The notes beneath the pieces were generated by a model that saw only the letters and a list, made by a program, of their open reading frames with translations, did not search any database and was not told the DNA's origin. Positions 43,672-54,514 of a DNA stretch of 64,000 nucleotides are shown here, piece by piece. Each line of letters opens with the position of its first letter. Position 1 is the first letter of the stretch. The stretch is from Candidatus Praeruminimicrobium purgamenti (GTDB lineage Bacteria; Elusimicrobiota; Endomicrobiia; Endomicrobiales; Endomicrobiaceae): contig JAHDQW010000001.1 in the NCBI GenBank assembly GCA_018433585.1, positions 310,001 to 374,000 of the forward strand, read 5' to 3'. Position numbers and translations under genes: made by a program.

Positions 43672-44982
43672 ATGAAATATTTAAAAAATATACCTGATGA
43701 ATATAAATCAATAATAGATAAAATAACGGGGATAGCTGTTGATAACGGCTATGTCATTTATGCCGTAGGCGGTTTTGTAAGAGATATGGTGCTAAACCGT
43801 ATTCCGAAAGATCTTGACATTATGGTTGAAGGCGATAACGGCGGCATAAAATTTGCCGTTTTGCTGTCTCAGAAATTAAACATTCATCCTCCTGTAATAT
43901 TTGAAAAATTTGCCACTGCAAAATTAATTATCGACAATCAAGAAATAGAATTTATTATGCCGCGTCAGGAATATTACGATAAAAACTCAAGAAACCCGAG
44001 AACCGAAAAAGGAACTCTTGAACAGGACGTTTTGAGAAGAGACTTTACGGTTAATGCGTTGTTTTTAAGGCTTAATGATATGGCTTTGCTTGATTTGACG
44101 GGCAGAGGTTTTAATGATATACGGGATAAGGTTATAAGAGTTACCGATGAAACCGCTTCCGATTTAATTTTCGAGCAGGACCCTTTGAGAATTTTGAGAG
44201 CCGTACGGCAAAGTTTTCAGCTTGGCTTTAAAATAGAAAAAAACACTTATTTAAGCATGTCAAAAAAAGCGGACAGGATAACAATAATATCTCCTGAAAG
44301 AATCAGAGACGAAATAAATAAAATTTTAGTTTTTGAAAAACCTTCGGAAGCATTTTATATGCTTGACGATATAAAATTATTGGGAATAATTTTTCCCGAA
44401 CTGAAAGAAATGCAGAAGATTAAGCTTAACGGAAATGCTTTTGATTACGCAATGAATCTTATTGATAAAATTCATTCTGATTTGGCGTTGCGCATGACGG
44501 CGTTATTTTATTATTCAGACTGCTGCGGACAGACAAGCGGCGTAATCTTAAGGAATGTTCTTTCAAGATTAAAATATTCCTCCGATTTTATAAAAAAATC
44601 CGTTTCTTTGCTTGAAGGATGTTCTTCAGCGAAACAATATGAAGAAAAATGGACGGATGCCGAGATAAGAAAATTTGAGAAACAAACATATATAAATCTA
44701 AAAGATATAGAGACATTTGTTAATGTTGATTCGGGACAAGAAAAAAAATCGCTGTTTGAAAGAATAAAAGTCCTTGAAAAAAACAATATGCTTGTTCCAA
44801 AAAAAGAATTGCTCGACGGAAATGAAATGTCGGATATTTTCGGGTATCCTTCAGGAAAGTGGATAGGAAAGGCAAAAAAATATATAGAATCATTGCAATT
44901 TGAGAATCCTTTAATATCTAAAGAAAAAGCAATAGCGGAACTTAAACTTTATATTGAAAAATCAAAGGATATATTGCTATAA
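43672..44982 (+). CDS. CCA tRNA nucleotidyltransferase/poly(A) polymerase family
   Basis: Class II nucleotidyltransferase that adds or repairs the CCA end of tRNA. None of the three tRNA genes in the window encodes CCA, so such an enzyme is needed. The head domain has YAVGGFVRDMVLNR and the catalytic DLDIMVEG. Next come the EFIMPRQEYY strand, RRDFTVNALF, and the nucleotide-selecting helix DPLRILRAVRQSFQLGF. An HD-like and helical tail complete 437 residues. The choice between CCA-adding, A-adding and poly(A) polymerase is not possible here. I prefer the ATG at 43672; an in-frame TTG lies at 43657. Neither has a clear ribosome binding site. Confidence 0.85.
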   Translation: MKYLKNIPDEYKSIIDKITGIAVDNGYVIYAVGGFVRDMVLNRIPKDLDIMVEGDNGGIKFAVLLSQKLNIHPPVIFEKFATAKLIIDNQEIEFIMPRQEYYDKNSRNPRTEKGTLEQDVLRRDFTVNALFLRLNDMALLDLTGRGFNDIRDKVIRVTDETASDLIFEQDPLRILRAVRQSFQLGFKIEKNTYLSMSKKADRITIISPERIRDEINKILVFEKPSEAFYMLDDIKLLGIIFPELKEMQKIKLNGNAFDYAMNLIDKIHSDLALRMTALFYYSDCCGQTSGVILRNVLSRLKYSSDFIKKSVSLLEGCSSAKQYEEKWTDAEIRKFEKQTYINLKDIETFVNVDSGQEKKSLFERIKVLEKNNMLVPKKELLDGNEMSDIFGYPSGKWIGKAKKYIESLQFENPLISKEKAIAELKLYIEKSKDILL

Positions 44983-44999
44983 TACACAGAGGTGATTTT

Positions 45000-45230
45000 A
45001 TGGATAATGAAGATATAAAAACTGAAGAAAAACAAAAAGAGCAGGAAGAGGGACAAGAACAGGAACAGCAGCAGGAAGAGCCGGAACAAAAAACTTACGA
45101 TAAAGAAGGCCTTTTGATAGGAGGAGTTGTCGGTATTATTCTTTCCATCTTCGGAGTAATGTCTTTTTTGATGGCGGTTACTGTAGGTTTGTTTGTAGGT
45201 CTTCTGGTTGGTACTTTCATAAAAAAATGA
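45000..45230 (+). CDS. small acidic membrane protein, 76 aa
   Basis: Begins with about 35 residues made almost only of Glu, Gln, Lys and Asp (DNEDIKTEEKQKEQEEGQEQ and onward). One long hydrophobic stretch with many glycines follows (LLIGGVVGIILSIFGVMSFL and on), probably two short transmembrane helices, and the protein ends in IKK. A strong AGAGGTGA ribosome binding site is present. It precedes the TPR gene by 17 bases and is probably its partner in the membrane. Family not recognised. Confidence 0.75.
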   Translation: MDNEDIKTEEKQKEQEEGQEQEQQQEEPEQKTYDKEGLLIGGVVGIILSIFGVMSFLMAVTVGLFVGLLVGTFIKK

Positions 45231-45247
45231 ACTTTTGCGGGGATTAA

Positions 45248-48200
45248 ATGGGACCGGATTATAAAAAATATATTAAAGCTTTTATAGATAAAACTGTTGA
45301 AGGTATTGAATTCCATCCTGAAAGATTTTATATAAATTTTCATAAAGTAATTCCTAAACTGCAGCAAAAAGAATTTGATAAATTAATAGAGCAGTATACT
45401 TCAAATATACTTTACAATCCTTCGGATGCGTCGGCTTATTACAACAGGGGAATAATATACCACAAAAAAGCATTGTATAAGCAGGCAATAGATGATTTTA
45501 CAAAGGCTATAGATTTTGATAAAAATTTCACTTTTGCGTTTATCGCAAGAGGAGAATCATATATATCTCTGAAGAATTTTGATTTAGCCGAAGAAAATTT
45601 TGAAAGAGCTCTCAAGCTTAATCCTGAGAACTCTACCGTTTACAACAGCCTGGGAAATATCAACAGAATAAAACGCAATTTTGAACAGGCAATTTCTTAT
45701 TTTGACAAAGCAATAGAATTAAACGAACATAACGAATCGGCTTTTTACGGCAGGGCAATGTCGTACAGATCGCTGTCTAAATATTCTAAAGCGATAGAAA
45801 ACTTTACAAAAGCCATAGAATTAAATCCGAATGACGATTATGCATTTTGCAACAGAGCCATAACATACAGCAGCATAGATGATTTGGATAAAGCGGTTTC
45901 AGATTTGAATGAGGCTCTTAAACTGCAGCCTACTGATTCTTTTGCTCTGAATAACAGAGGAATAATACACAGAAAAAAATTAGAAGAAGATTCGGCTGAA
46001 AAAGATTTTAAATACGCCATTGAAATAATTCCTGAAGACAGTTATGCATATTATAATCTCGCAAATCTTTACAGAGAGCAGGGGTTTGACGATAAAGCTT
46101 TAAAACTTTATTCGGAAGCGATAGATACGGATTATTCTTTTGTTCCGCCTTACCTTGCAAGGGCAAATATCGCTTTGTCCTCAAATGATTTCAAGAAGGC
46201 TAATGAAGATATTTGTCAGGCAATAGATTTAATGCCGGACAGTTATATTTGTCATGCAATGATGGGATATATCAATCTTATAAATGAAAGTTATGATGAT
46301 GCTCTTGATAATTTTAAGAAAGCCGCAACTCTTGATATTGATAAGAATCCCGAGCTTCTTTATGCCTGCGGCATATGCCTTTTGGAAAAGAGCGAATATT
46401 CAAATGCGGAGGCATATTTTAATAAAGCTTTGTCATTGGCTTTTGACGTTCCTGAATTGATGTATTCAAGAGGATTATGTTATTTTAATTCGGGGAATTA
46501 TGAAGAAGCGATAAACGATTTTTCTTTGGCATTGGATAAAGACGATAAACTTGTCGAAGCCAATTATTACAGAGGTTTGATATACGCAAAACTTGCCAAT
46601 TACGATTTAGCTTTAAACGATTTTGAAAAATGCGTAAACGATAAATTTAAGCTGTACGAAAGTTCATATTACCTCGGTGTATGTAATTTGAAATTAAAAA
46701 ATTATGATTCTGCTCTTCTGAATCTTCAGGATGCCGTTTCCGGAGGATATACAAACATAGAAGTTCTAAAAAGAAAAGCTTTCGTTTTCAGCAAGCTTGA
46801 AATGTATAACGAGGCTTTGATAGATTATAATGCCGTTTTGGATATAGACAATACCGATATTAAAACTTATATTGATAAAGTAAAAGTACTGATTTTGCTT
46901 AAACAGTACGATAAAGCCGTTAAAGACTCAGACAAAATACTGGAGCTTTCTCCGGATAATAAGTATGTCTTGTTTTTAAAAGCAAAGATTAATTTTCTTA
47001 CATACAATTATGACGAAACTATAAAATTCGCAACAGCTTATCTTCAGGATAATCCGAAAGATACGGATTGTCTTGAAATGAGAGCCTCTTCGTATATTAT
47101 CGCAGGCAAGCTGACAAAGGCTTATAATGATTACAGCGCAATGATTTCCGTAGAGCCTAAAAATTTAAATTTGTATGTTAAAAGAATCAAACTTTGCATT
47201 AAAATGAGAAGTTATGAAGAAGCTTTGGAAGATATTTCGTATCTCTTAAGTCTGGATGATAAATTTGTATACGCATATTTTTACAGGGCGATAATAAACA
47301 GAAATAAAGGGTATGTCGTAGATGCTGTTAAAGATTATGATATTGCTCTTAAACTTTTAAGCGAAAATAAAACGCTTGATTTGGATTTAGAATTGCTTGA
47401 TACAAAGAGATATTTTTATACTGAAAAAAGAAAATCGAAAAAAACAGTAATTGCCGATGACCAAACAGAGCAGCTTGACAGGATCCAAATACAAGAAGAT
47501 AATAATATTGCGGCAGTCGAACTTAATGAAGTAAAAGACGATGAAAATGATTACGGATTTAAAGAACAAGACTCTTTTGAAAAATTTAAAGAAGCTGGAC
47601 AGCCGCAAACGATAATAGCTGAACAGCCTGCAGAAAATAAAATTAAAGACGATACGGATTTGCCCGAAGTTGAAATTAAAAATCAAGCGCCTGTTGTTTT
47701 TGAAAAAGAAGAAAAAAAACAAGAAGAACCTGTAATTCAGGATATTGTTGACCAGCCTGTTGCCGTATCCATAGATCAGCAAAGCAATCCGGAATCTGAA
47801 AAACCGGAAAAACCTGCGGCGGAAGAAACTGCTGAAACCGTCAAAGACAATAATGTAAATATCTATCCTGCGGAAGCTCAGAAACAAGAAGAAAAAATAC
47901 AGGAAGAAACCGTTACAGTTTCAGAAAATCCGTCGAATACAGCAGATTTAAAAAATGAAGCTCCTGCTGGTAAACAAAACGATTTGCCGGCTGAAGCCTT
48001 ACAAAACGAAGAAAATGACGATGCTTTCTCCAGTTTGGAAGAAGCAAATAAAGCTATAAGAGAAAACGGAAACGACTGGTTAAATTATAAGAAAAGAGGC
48101 AATTTATATTTTAGACAGTCAAATTATAAAGATGCGGTAAAAGACTACGATACTGCGATTAAATATCATAAATTCGGAGATGCTGAAATTTTTCTTAACA

Positions 48201-49633
48201 GAGCGGAATCTTTTAAAGCTTTAAAAAAATATAAAGATGCCGTTTATTCTTTGGATAAAGCGATAGATATAGAACCGGACAATGCGGTGCTTTATTATAA
48301 AAGGGCTTTGATGTATAAAGCAAACGGCGATGCAAAAAATTATTTAAAAAATTTAAACGAAGCTATCGAGTATGAACCTGAATACAAGGATGCTTATATT
48401 GCCAGAATTAATTACTACGTTATGCAGGCAAAATATAAGGAAGCTTATGAAGACATATTGTTCCTTTTAGATTTCTATGCCGATACAGATATTAAGTATT
48501 TAATGGCAAAAGTTTCTTTTCATATCGGAGATTACAGAAAATGTATCGATATTTTAACCGAGATATTTGAGAATAAACAACAGGAAACAGAAATTAATTA
48601 TTATTTGGGAATGAGTTATTTTAAAACAAAAGATTATGATAATGCTGCTGTTTATCTGACAAGGTCAATAGCCAGAGGATATAAAAACAAATTAATTTAT
48701 TATTCAAACGCTTTGTCTCATTTTTCAATATCTAATTTTGCGGCTTCTTTGGAAAACGTAAACAAAGCAATAGATATTGAATCAAAGGATTTTGAACTGT
48801 TTTGGCTGAGGGCAAGAATATATACGAAATCAAATAATTTTTTAAAAGCTTCTCAGGATTATGAAAAAGCTGTAAAACTCAATTCTAAAAGACACGATTT
48901 GTTTGCCGAAAAAGCCGAATATTTTGCAAGAAACGATAAAAATGTGCTTGCAGTTAAGGATTATACAAACGCGATAATACTTGATAAAAACAATCCGAAA
49001 TATTATTACAACAGAGGTTTGTTGTATAAAAAAATAGGAAATAATAAGGAAGCTGAATCGGATTTTAATAAATCAAAAATGCTGGAAGAAGAACAGCATA
49101 GTTCTGTTAACGAATCATATGAAAAAGAGCAGGTTAAAACACAAAACTCTGATGTTCATACAGAAATAGACGTTCAAAACAGCATGGTTTTTTTTAACAG
49201 AGGAAATGTTAATTTAAAGAAACAAAAATATGACGAAGCGATGGATGATTTCACAAAAGCAATAGCATATAATCCGAATGACATTCAGTCTTACATTGCC
49301 AGAGCCGAAGTCTATTTTGAAATAAAAGAATTCGATTTGGCGTTGGATGATTTGTTAAAGGCCGTCAAAATATCGCCGAATTCGTCATTGGCAAACTGTA
49401 AAATAGCAGATATATACAGAATTAAGAATAATTTTAAGCAGTCTCAGCATTATTATAAGATGTCAATTGACCTTAACCCGAAAAATTCTATGGCGTATTT
49501 CGGATATGCGCAATTGTGCGAGAGTAATAATCAAACTGATTTGGCTGTTGAAAATTATCAGAAAGCTGCAAAATTGGATATAAAAATTTCAAAAGAATGC
49601 AATTCAAAAATTTCACAGTTAACAGCGCTATAA
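45248..49633 (+). CDS. giant TPR repeat protein, 1461 aa
   Basis: Made almost wholly of tetratricopeptide repeats of 34 residues with the canonical pattern (for example YYNRGIIYHKKALYKQAIDDF and FCNRAITYSSIDDLDKAVSDL). A first array covers about residues 55-720. A low-complexity linker rich in Glu, Gln, Pro and Val lies at about residues 725-930, and a second and third array fill the rest, split by a short polar linker near residue 1285. No signal peptide, so probably cytosolic or held at the membrane by the preceding small protein. TPR arrays are scaffolds; the client is unknown. The stop overlaps the ankyrin gene (TAATG). Confidence 0.9.
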   Translation: MGPDYKKYIKAFIDKTVEGIEFHPERFYINFHKVIPKLQQKEFDKLIEQYTSNILYNPSDASAYYNRGIIYHKKALYKQAIDDFTKAIDFDKNFTFAFIARGESYISLKNFDLAEENFERALKLNPENSTVYNSLGNINRIKRNFEQAISYFDKAIELNEHNESAFYGRAMSYRSLSKYSKAIENFTKAIELNPNDDYAFCNRAITYSSIDDLDKAVSDLNEALKLQPTDSFALNNRGIIHRKKLEEDSAEKDFKYAIEIIPEDSYAYYNLANLYREQGFDDKALKLYSEAIDTDYSFVPPYLARANIALSSNDFKKANEDICQAIDLMPDSYICHAMMGYINLINESYDDALDNFKKAATLDIDKNPELLYACGICLLEKSEYSNAEAYFNKALSLAFDVPELMYSRGLCYFNSGNYEEAINDFSLALDKDDKLVEANYYRGLIYAKLANYDLALNDFEKCVNDKFKLYESSYYLGVCNLKLKNYDSALLNLQDAVSGGYTNIEVLKRKAFVFSKLEMYNEALIDYNAVLDIDNTDIKTYIDKVKVLILLKQYDKAVKDSDKILELSPDNKYVLFLKAKINFLTYNYDETIKFATAYLQDNPKDTDCLEMRASSYIIAGKLTKAYNDYSAMISVEPKNLNLYVKRIKLCIKMRSYEEALEDISYLLSLDDKFVYAYFYRAIINRNKGYVVDAVKDYDIALKLLSENKTLDLDLELLDTKRYFYTEKRKSKKTVIADDQTEQLDRIQIQEDNNIAAVELNEVKDDENDYGFKEQDSFEKFKEAGQPQTIIAEQPAENKIKDDTDLPEVEIKNQAPVVFEKEEKKQEEPVIQDIVDQPVAVSIDQQSNPESEKPEKPAAEETAETVKDNNVNIYPAEAQKQEEKIQEETVTVSENPSNTADLKNEAPAGKQNDLPAEALQNEENDDAFSSLEEANKAIRENGNDWLNYKKRGNLYFRQSNYKDAVKDYDTAIKYHKFGDAEIFLNRAESFKALKKYKDAVYSLDKAIDIEPDNAVLYYKRALMYKANGDAKNYLKNLNEAIEYEPEYKDAYIARINYYVMQAKYKEAYEDILFLLDFYADTDIKYLMAKVSFHIGDYRKCIDILTEIFENKQQETEINYYLGMSYFKTKDYDNAAVYLTRSIARGYKNKLIYYSNALSHFSISNFAASLENVNKAIDIESKDFELFWLRARIYTKSNNFLKASQDYEKAVKLNSKRHDLFAEKAEYFARNDKNVLAVKDYTNAIILDKNNPKYYYNRGLLYKKIGNNKEAESDFNKSKMLEEEQHSSVNESYEKEQVKTQNSDVHTEIDVQNSMVFFNRGNVNLKKQKYDEAMDDFTKAIAYNPNDIQSYIARAEVYFEIKEFDLALDDLLKAVKISPNSSLANCKIADIYRIKNNFKQSQHYYKMSIDLNPKNSMAYFGYAQLCESNNQTDLAVENYQKAAKLDIKISKECNSKISQLTAL

Positions 49634-50958
49634 TGAAAAAAGCAAAATTAATAATACCCGTTTGTCTGATATTTGTTTTTTTTATATGCGGGTCCGTATA
49701 TTCAGGCAGCACTTTGAATTCAAATGTGATGCTTGAAGCAATACTGAGGTCTGATTTAAAAACTGTTGTCAGATGTCTTGATAACGGGGTAAGTCCTAAT
49801 TCAAAAGATTCAAACGGAAATGCCGTTTTGTTGACGGCAATAAATATGGGATTTAGAGACGGAGCCAATTTGTTAATAAAGAGAGGGGCAGACGTTAACG
49901 AATCTTACGGAAGAGGAATGAGTTCTTTGATGCTTGCCATCAATAAAGATATGGAGTCTACGGCCGAATTGCTGATAGATTACGGCGTGGATTTGGATAA
50001 GAAATTAAGCGACGGAACAACTGCTCTTATGCTGGCATCCGAAAAAGGTATGGTAAAAATCATAAAGTATATGATTAAACATAATGTTAACGTAAATGCA
50101 AAAAACGACAACGGGCTGACTGCTTCGTCAATAGCTATGAAAGCCGGTCACAGCAATATAGTTAAAATTTTTAACAAGTCAGGGTCAATACCGGGTACTT
50201 TGGGGGAAGCGGTTGTTACTTCCGACATAAGGCTTACTGACAGATTTATAGCTTACGGCTCAGATGTAAATGAAAAAGGCGTTTCAGGAAAAACGCCGTT
50301 GTTAATTTCTTTTGATAACGGAGATTATGATATGGCCGCTTTTCTTATATCAAAAAATGCGGACATAAATATATCTGATGATAACGGAATAAGTCCTTTA
50401 ATTTCTGCTTGCGCTTCAAATAATATAGATCTTGTTTCTCTTGCCATAAACAGCGGCGCTGACGTTAATTCTCATGATGCAAACGGAATAACTCCGTTGA
50501 TGTATGCGTTATACAAATCAAATATAGAGACGGTTAAATTGTTGATAAATAATAAAGCAAACATAAATATTGTAGATAATAACGGCGTTTCGCCGATAGT
50601 TATTGCCGTAAGGCAGGGCAATTTAAATTTGGTTAAATTGCTTGTTTCAAACGGAGCTGTAATAAATCAGAAACAAACAAATGTTCCCAGACTTTTAAAT
50701 ACTGCCGTTGACATCAATAATATTGACATTGTCAGGTTTTTGCTTGAAAAAGGAGCCAGAATAAATACAAAAGACATAAACGGAATGACTCCTTTGATTT
50801 TAGCCAGTTCAAAAGGCTATTTTGATATTGCGAAACTTCTTCTTGATAACGGCGCAAGGCTGCATTCTGACGACAACAGAGGGTTAACGGCTGTTGATTA
50901 CGCAGAAAAAAATAAAGATTACAGTATGATTTCACTTTTAAAAAGCAGGAAAAAATAG
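49633..50958 (+). CDS. exported ankyrin-repeat protein
   Basis: A 441-residue protein with a signal peptide (KKAKLIIPVCLIFVFFICG, possible lipobox-like FFICG) followed by about a dozen ankyrin repeats of 33 residues (for example GNAVLLTAINMGFRDGANLL, NGITPLMYALYKSNIETVKL). The start is the ATG overlapping the TPR stop; an in-frame ATG at 49597 lies inside the TPR gene and lacks a signal peptide. Protein-protein interaction in the periplasm or at the surface is expected. In a host-associated bacterium it could be an effector, but bacterial ankyrin proteins are often internal regulators. Confidence 0.88.
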   Translation: MKKAKLIIPVCLIFVFFICGSVYSGSTLNSNVMLEAILRSDLKTVVRCLDNGVSPNSKDSNGNAVLLTAINMGFRDGANLLIKRGADVNESYGRGMSSLMLAINKDMESTAELLIDYGVDLDKKLSDGTTALMLASEKGMVKIIKYMIKHNVNVNAKNDNGLTASSIAMKAGHSNIVKIFNKSGSIPGTLGEAVVTSDIRLTDRFIAYGSDVNEKGVSGKTPLLISFDNGDYDMAAFLISKNADINISDDNGISPLISACASNNIDLVSLAINSGADVNSHDANGITPLMYALYKSNIETVKLLINNKANINIVDNNGVSPIVIAVRQGNLNLVKLLVSNGAVINQKQTNVPRLLNTAVDINNIDIVRFLLEKGARINTKDINGMTPLILASSKGYFDIAKLLLDNGARLHSDDNRGLTAVDYAEKNKDYSMISLLKSRKK

Positions 50959-50976
50959 ACGCAAAGGAACAGTTTT

Positions 50977-51432
50977 ATGTTGAAAAAAATCTTTGTAAAG
51001 CTTTTTGTAAATACAGAAATTAAAGATGATATAGAATTTCTTTCAAATATCAGTTTTTTCAGTAAACTTACTTCGTGGGAATTAAAAAAAGTTATAAGCA
51101 TAATGTATAAAAAAGAGTATTTGAAAGGGGAAGTTATCTATAATAAAGGCGAAGATTCAAAATTATTCTGCATATTAAAAAAAGGCAAAGTTGAATTGTT
51201 TGACGGAAAAGATAAAAAAAATCTTGAAGCAAACGATATTTTCGGGCAAAAATCATTAATGAACGAGAATGCAGTTTATGCAAATACGGCCACAGTACAG
51301 GAAAAAAGTCTTGTTTATATAATATATAAATATGATTTTGAAAGGCTAATGGCGGCTGATACGAGAATAGGCTTTAAAATAGCTAAAATATTACTTGATA
51401 ACTTATATGACAGGTATAATAATAATTTATGA
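50977..51432 (+). CDS. cyclic nucleotide-binding-fold protein, no DNA-binding domain
   Basis: A 151-residue protein with only the cNMP-binding beta roll: LSNISFFSKLTSWELKKVISI, then EVIYNKGEDSKLFCILKKGKVEL and LEANDIFGQKSL. No helix-turn-helix follows, so it is not a Crp-type regulator. The phosphate-binding cassette Arg typical of cAMP binding is not evident, so a ligand may be absent. It lies between the ankyrin gene and an AI-2E-type permease, overlapping the latter by four bases (ATGA). Confidence 0.8.
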   Translation: MLKKIFVKLFVNTEIKDDIEFLSNISFFSKLTSWELKKVISIMYKKEYLKGEVIYNKGEDSKLFCILKKGKVELFDGKDKKNLEANDIFGQKSLMNENAVYANTATVQEKSLVYIIYKYDFERLMAADTRIGFKIAKILLDNLYDRYNNNL

Positions 51433-52460
51433 AAAATAATTTATTGACAAGAGGATTTGTCATTTCAATTCTTGCTTTTTTTGTTTTGGCTCTTTTCCTG
51501 TATTTCAGCAGGGGAGTTCTTGCTCCTTTTATAATTGCCGCTTTTTTAACGTATCTGATATCTCCGTTAGTCAGAAAGATAATGATGACAGGCGTTAAAA
51601 GATGGGTAGCCGTTATTTTTTTAGTGGCTCTTTTTTCTGTTTTTATGGTATCGATAATAAGCTTTATCATTCCTGTAATAACGAATGATATAAATATTAT
51701 AATAAAAAAGACTCCTCAATATACGGTTTATGCACAGAATATAGTCGTAAAAATACAATATTATTTAGACAGATTTATGCCGTTTTTGACTAAGTACAAT
51801 TTAGTGGATATCTTTACGGTTAAAGCAAATTCTTTTATTACTGCAGAAGCGGCAAGACTGCCTAAAAGCATATTTTCGGTTGTTTCTGTTATGGTACTGG
51901 TGCCGTTTTTAACTTTTTTTATGCTTCTCGGATACAAAAAAACGGTCAATTCCATTATTCATCTTGTACCGGCAAAGTATGTTGAAACTGTTTTGTATAT
52001 TTTTTACGAAATAGATTTTGTTATGGGTAAATATATAAGAGGACAGATTATAGAAGTTATGTTTGTCGGTATATGTTCAATAGTAGGTTTGAGCATCCTT
52101 GGCGTCCATTATGCTTTTCTTATAGGAGCAATTGCCGGCATTTGCAACCTTATACCTTATTTGGGGCCTGCCGTCGGGCTGATAACGGCGGTTACCGTTG
52201 CTGCAATTCAGTTCCAATCCATGATTGTCGTAATTAAAGTAATTTGTCTTTTTTTAATAATACAGCAGATGGATAATCATATTATCCAGCCTGTCGTTAT
52301 AGGACAAAATGTGAATTTAAGCCCTGTCCTGATGATATTTGCGCTTCTTGCCGGAGCAGAAATATTCGGATTTTTAGGGATTGTTTTTGCCGTTCCTGTA
52401 ACGGCATTGCTTAAAAATATTTTCGTCATGTTCATAAGAAGATATAAAAAAATATATTAG
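51429..52460 (+). CDS. AI-2E/PerM family transporter
   Basis: Membrane protein of 343 residues with about seven to eight transmembrane segments. Family landmarks are [20 protein letters not shown] at the N-terminus, [15 protein letters not shown] in the middle, and the end region [13 protein letters not shown] followed by [11 protein letters not shown]. Members include autoinducer-2 exporters and Na+/H+ antiporters; the substrate is not predictable. The ATG overlaps the preceding stop, and glgB begins fourteen bases later. Confidence 0.88.
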   Translation: MKNNLLTRGFVISILAFFVLALFLYFSRGVLAPFIIAAFLTYLISPLVRKIMMTGVKRWVAVIFLVALFSVFMVSIISFIIPVITNDINIIIKKTPQYTVYAQNIVVKIQYYLDRFMPFLTKYNLVDIFTVKANSFITAEAARLPKSIFSVVSVMVLVPFLTFFMLLGYKKTVNSIIHLVPAKYVETVLYIFYEIDFVMGKYIRGQIIEVMFVGICSIVGLSILGVHYAFLIGAIAGICNLIPYLGPAVGLITAVTVAAIQFQSMIVVIKVICLFLIIQQMDNHIIQPVVIGQNVNLSPVLMIFALLAGAEIFGFLGIVFAVPVTALLKNIFVMFIRRYKKIY

Positions 52461-52473
52461 TAAAAGGATAATT

Positions 52474-54390
52474 ATGGAAAATCATGTCAGAGGCTTTTCT
52501 CTTTTCAGTGCTCAGGATATTTATCTTTTTAAAGAAGGCAGTCACTTTAAGTTATATAATTTATTAGGCGCTCATCAGGTAAATTATGAAGGCAAAGACG
52601 GCGTTTACTTTGCCGTATGGGCTCCTAACGCAAAAAATGTCTCTGTTATCGGTGATTTTAACTATTGGGATAAATGGTCTCATCCTTTAAATTTGCGCGG
52701 CGACGGTTCAGGGATATGGGAAGGTTTTATTCCCTATTTAAAACAGGGAGACATATATAAATATTTCATAGTTTCAAATTGTAATAATTATTCGGTTGAA
52801 AAATCAGATCCGTATGCTTTTCATTGTGAAACTCCTAAAAAAACAGGTTCTAAAGTTTGGGGACTTGATTATCAGTGGAATGACGGAAAATGGATGACTA
52901 CAAGATATAAGCGCAACAGTTTAAAAGCTCCGATGTCTATTTATGAGCTGCATTTAGGCTCATGGAAGCGGAAACCTGAAGAAAACAACAGAATGCTTTC
53001 TTACAGGGAGATAGCCGAAGATTTAAGAGATTACTGCATTGATATGAACTTCACTCATATTGAGCTTATGCCTATAACGGAACATCCTTTGTACGCTTCA
53101 TGGGGGTACCAGACTACCGGATACTTCGCTCCGACAAGCAGATACGGAACTCCTCAGGATTTAATGTATATGATAGACGTTCTGCATCAGGCGGGGATAG
53201 GAGTAATAATAGATTGGGTGCCGTCGCATTTCCCTACGGATATGCACGGTTTGTCTTTTTTTGACGGAACTTATTTGTATGAACATTCGGACAAGAGGCT
53301 TGGTTTTCATCCGGACTGGAAAAGCGCAATATTTAATTACGGAAGAAATGAAGTTAAAAATTTCTTAATATCGTCTGCATTGTTCTGGTTTGACAAATAC
53401 CATATAGACGGGATAAGGGTAGACGCCGTAGCGTCTATGTTATACTTGGATTATTCAAGAAAAGAAGGAGAATGGCTGCCTAATAAATACGGAGGAAAAG
53501 AAAATATAGAAGCCATAGCGTTTTTAAAAAGGCTTAACCACGTAATATACGAAAATCATAATGACGTTCAAATGATAGCGGAAGAATCAACCGCATGGCC
53601 TATGGTTTCAAAACCTACTTATTTAGGCGGGCTCGGTTTTGGTTTTAAATGGAATATGGGATGGATGAATGATACTTTAAGATATTTTAAAACAGATCCT
53701 ATTTTTAGAAAATATAACCATACAAGTTTAACATTCAGTTTGCTTTACGCGTTCAGCGAACAATTTGTTTTGGCTTTTTCTCATGACGAAGTAACGCACG
53801 GAAAAGGGTCTTTATTGGGTAAAATGCCTGGAGACGAATGGCAGAGGTTTGCGAATTTAAGACTGCTTATAGGGTACATGTACGGACATCCGGGTAAAAA
53901 ACTTTTGTTTATGGGATCCGAATTCGGACAGGTAAAAGAATGGTCTCACGATGAAAGTCTTGAATGGCATGTTTTAAAATTTTGGCAGCATTCCGGAATG
54001 CAAAGATGGGTAAAAGATATTAATAAAGTTTATAAAGAGGAATTGTCTTTATATGAGGACGATAACAGCTGGGACGGATTTGAATGGATAGACTGCAACG
54101 ATTCAGATAATTCCGTTTTGAGTTTTTTAAGAAAGTCTCCTTCGACAGGCGAAGTGATGGCATGCGTATATAATTTTAATCCGGTGCCTAAACATAATTA
54201 TAAGGTAGGCGTTACAAAAAGAGGCTTCTGGAAAGAAATATTAAACAGTGATTCGGAGTGCTATTTCGGCAGCAATATGGGCAATCTCGGAGGCGTTAAT
54301 ACTTACGATTATTCTACCCATGCAAAGCCTTATACTTTAGAAATTACACTGCCTCCTTTGGGAGCTGTTTTTCTTAAATATAAAAAATAA
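52474..54390 (+). CDS. glgB: 1,4-alpha-glucan branching enzyme
   Basis: Introduces alpha-1,6 branches into glycogen. It has an N-terminal CBM48 beta-sandwich ([22 protein letters not shown]), then a GH13 barrel with ELHLGSWKR, the catalytic nucleophile in [12 protein letters not shown] and the acid Glu in [10 protein letters not shown]. The transition-state Asp is in [13 protein letters not shown]. The 638-residue length is that of the bacterial enzyme. AAAGGA precedes the ATG. No other glycogen gene is in the window. It is the last gene of the run that begins at 45000. Confidence 0.96.
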   Translation: MENHVRGFSLFSAQDIYLFKEGSHFKLYNLLGAHQVNYEGKDGVYFAVWAPNAKNVSVIGDFNYWDKWSHPLNLRGDGSGIWEGFIPYLKQGDIYKYFIVSNCNNYSVEKSDPYAFHCETPKKTGSKVWGLDYQWNDGKWMTTRYKRNSLKAPMSIYELHLGSWKRKPEENNRMLSYREIAEDLRDYCIDMNFTHIELMPITEHPLYASWGYQTTGYFAPTSRYGTPQDLMYMIDVLHQAGIGVIIDWVPSHFPTDMHGLSFFDGTYLYEHSDKRLGFHPDWKSAIFNYGRNEVKNFLISSALFWFDKYHIDGIRVDAVASMLYLDYSRKEGEWLPNKYGGKENIEAIAFLKRLNHVIYENHNDVQMIAEESTAWPMVSKPTYLGGLGFGFKWNMGWMNDTLRYFKTDPIFRKYNHTSLTFSLLYAFSEQFVLAFSHDEVTHGKGSLLGKMPGDEWQRFANLRLLIGYMYGHPGKKLLFMGSEFGQVKEWSHDESLEWHVLKFWQHSGMQRWVKDINKVYKEELSLYEDDNSWDGFEWIDCNDSDNSVLSFLRKSPSTGEVMACVYNFNPVPKHNYKVGVTKRGFWKEILNSDSECYFGSNMGNLGGVNTYDYSTHAKPYTLEITLPPLGAVFLKYKK

Positions 54391-54392
54391 AA

Positions 54393-54438
54393 TTTAATAT
54401 TAAGATATTAAATATATTTCTTTATTAATATATTTTAT
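54393..54438 (+). terminator. AT-only hairpins after glgB, weak terminator
   Basis: TTTAATAT/ATATTAAA (54393-54400, 54405-54412) with a TAAG loop is followed by a second A-T stem and T-rich sequence. The stems have no G-C pairs, so strength is doubtful. Confidence 0.3.
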
Positions 54439-54514
54439 CTTGTAAATTTTATCTGAGTTTTTTTCTTTTATATAATTGTACAATAACAATAATGCAGGCA
54501 GTTTAGGGAGTCTT

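Noticed and set aside
47387-47887. A 166-codon minus-strand frame rich in Phe, Arg and Ile
   Set aside because: It is the complement of the Glu/Lys-rich linker of the TPR gene and has no family features.
45248-49633. DNA-level tandem repeats in the TPR gene
   Set aside because: The periodicity is at the protein level (34-residue TPR units); the nucleotide units are diverged and do not form a satellite.
54476-54514. Upstream TTG start for the M48 protease
   Set aside because: It overlaps the TATAAT box at 54471-54476 and would lie before the transcript start. The ATG at 54515 has AGGGAG.
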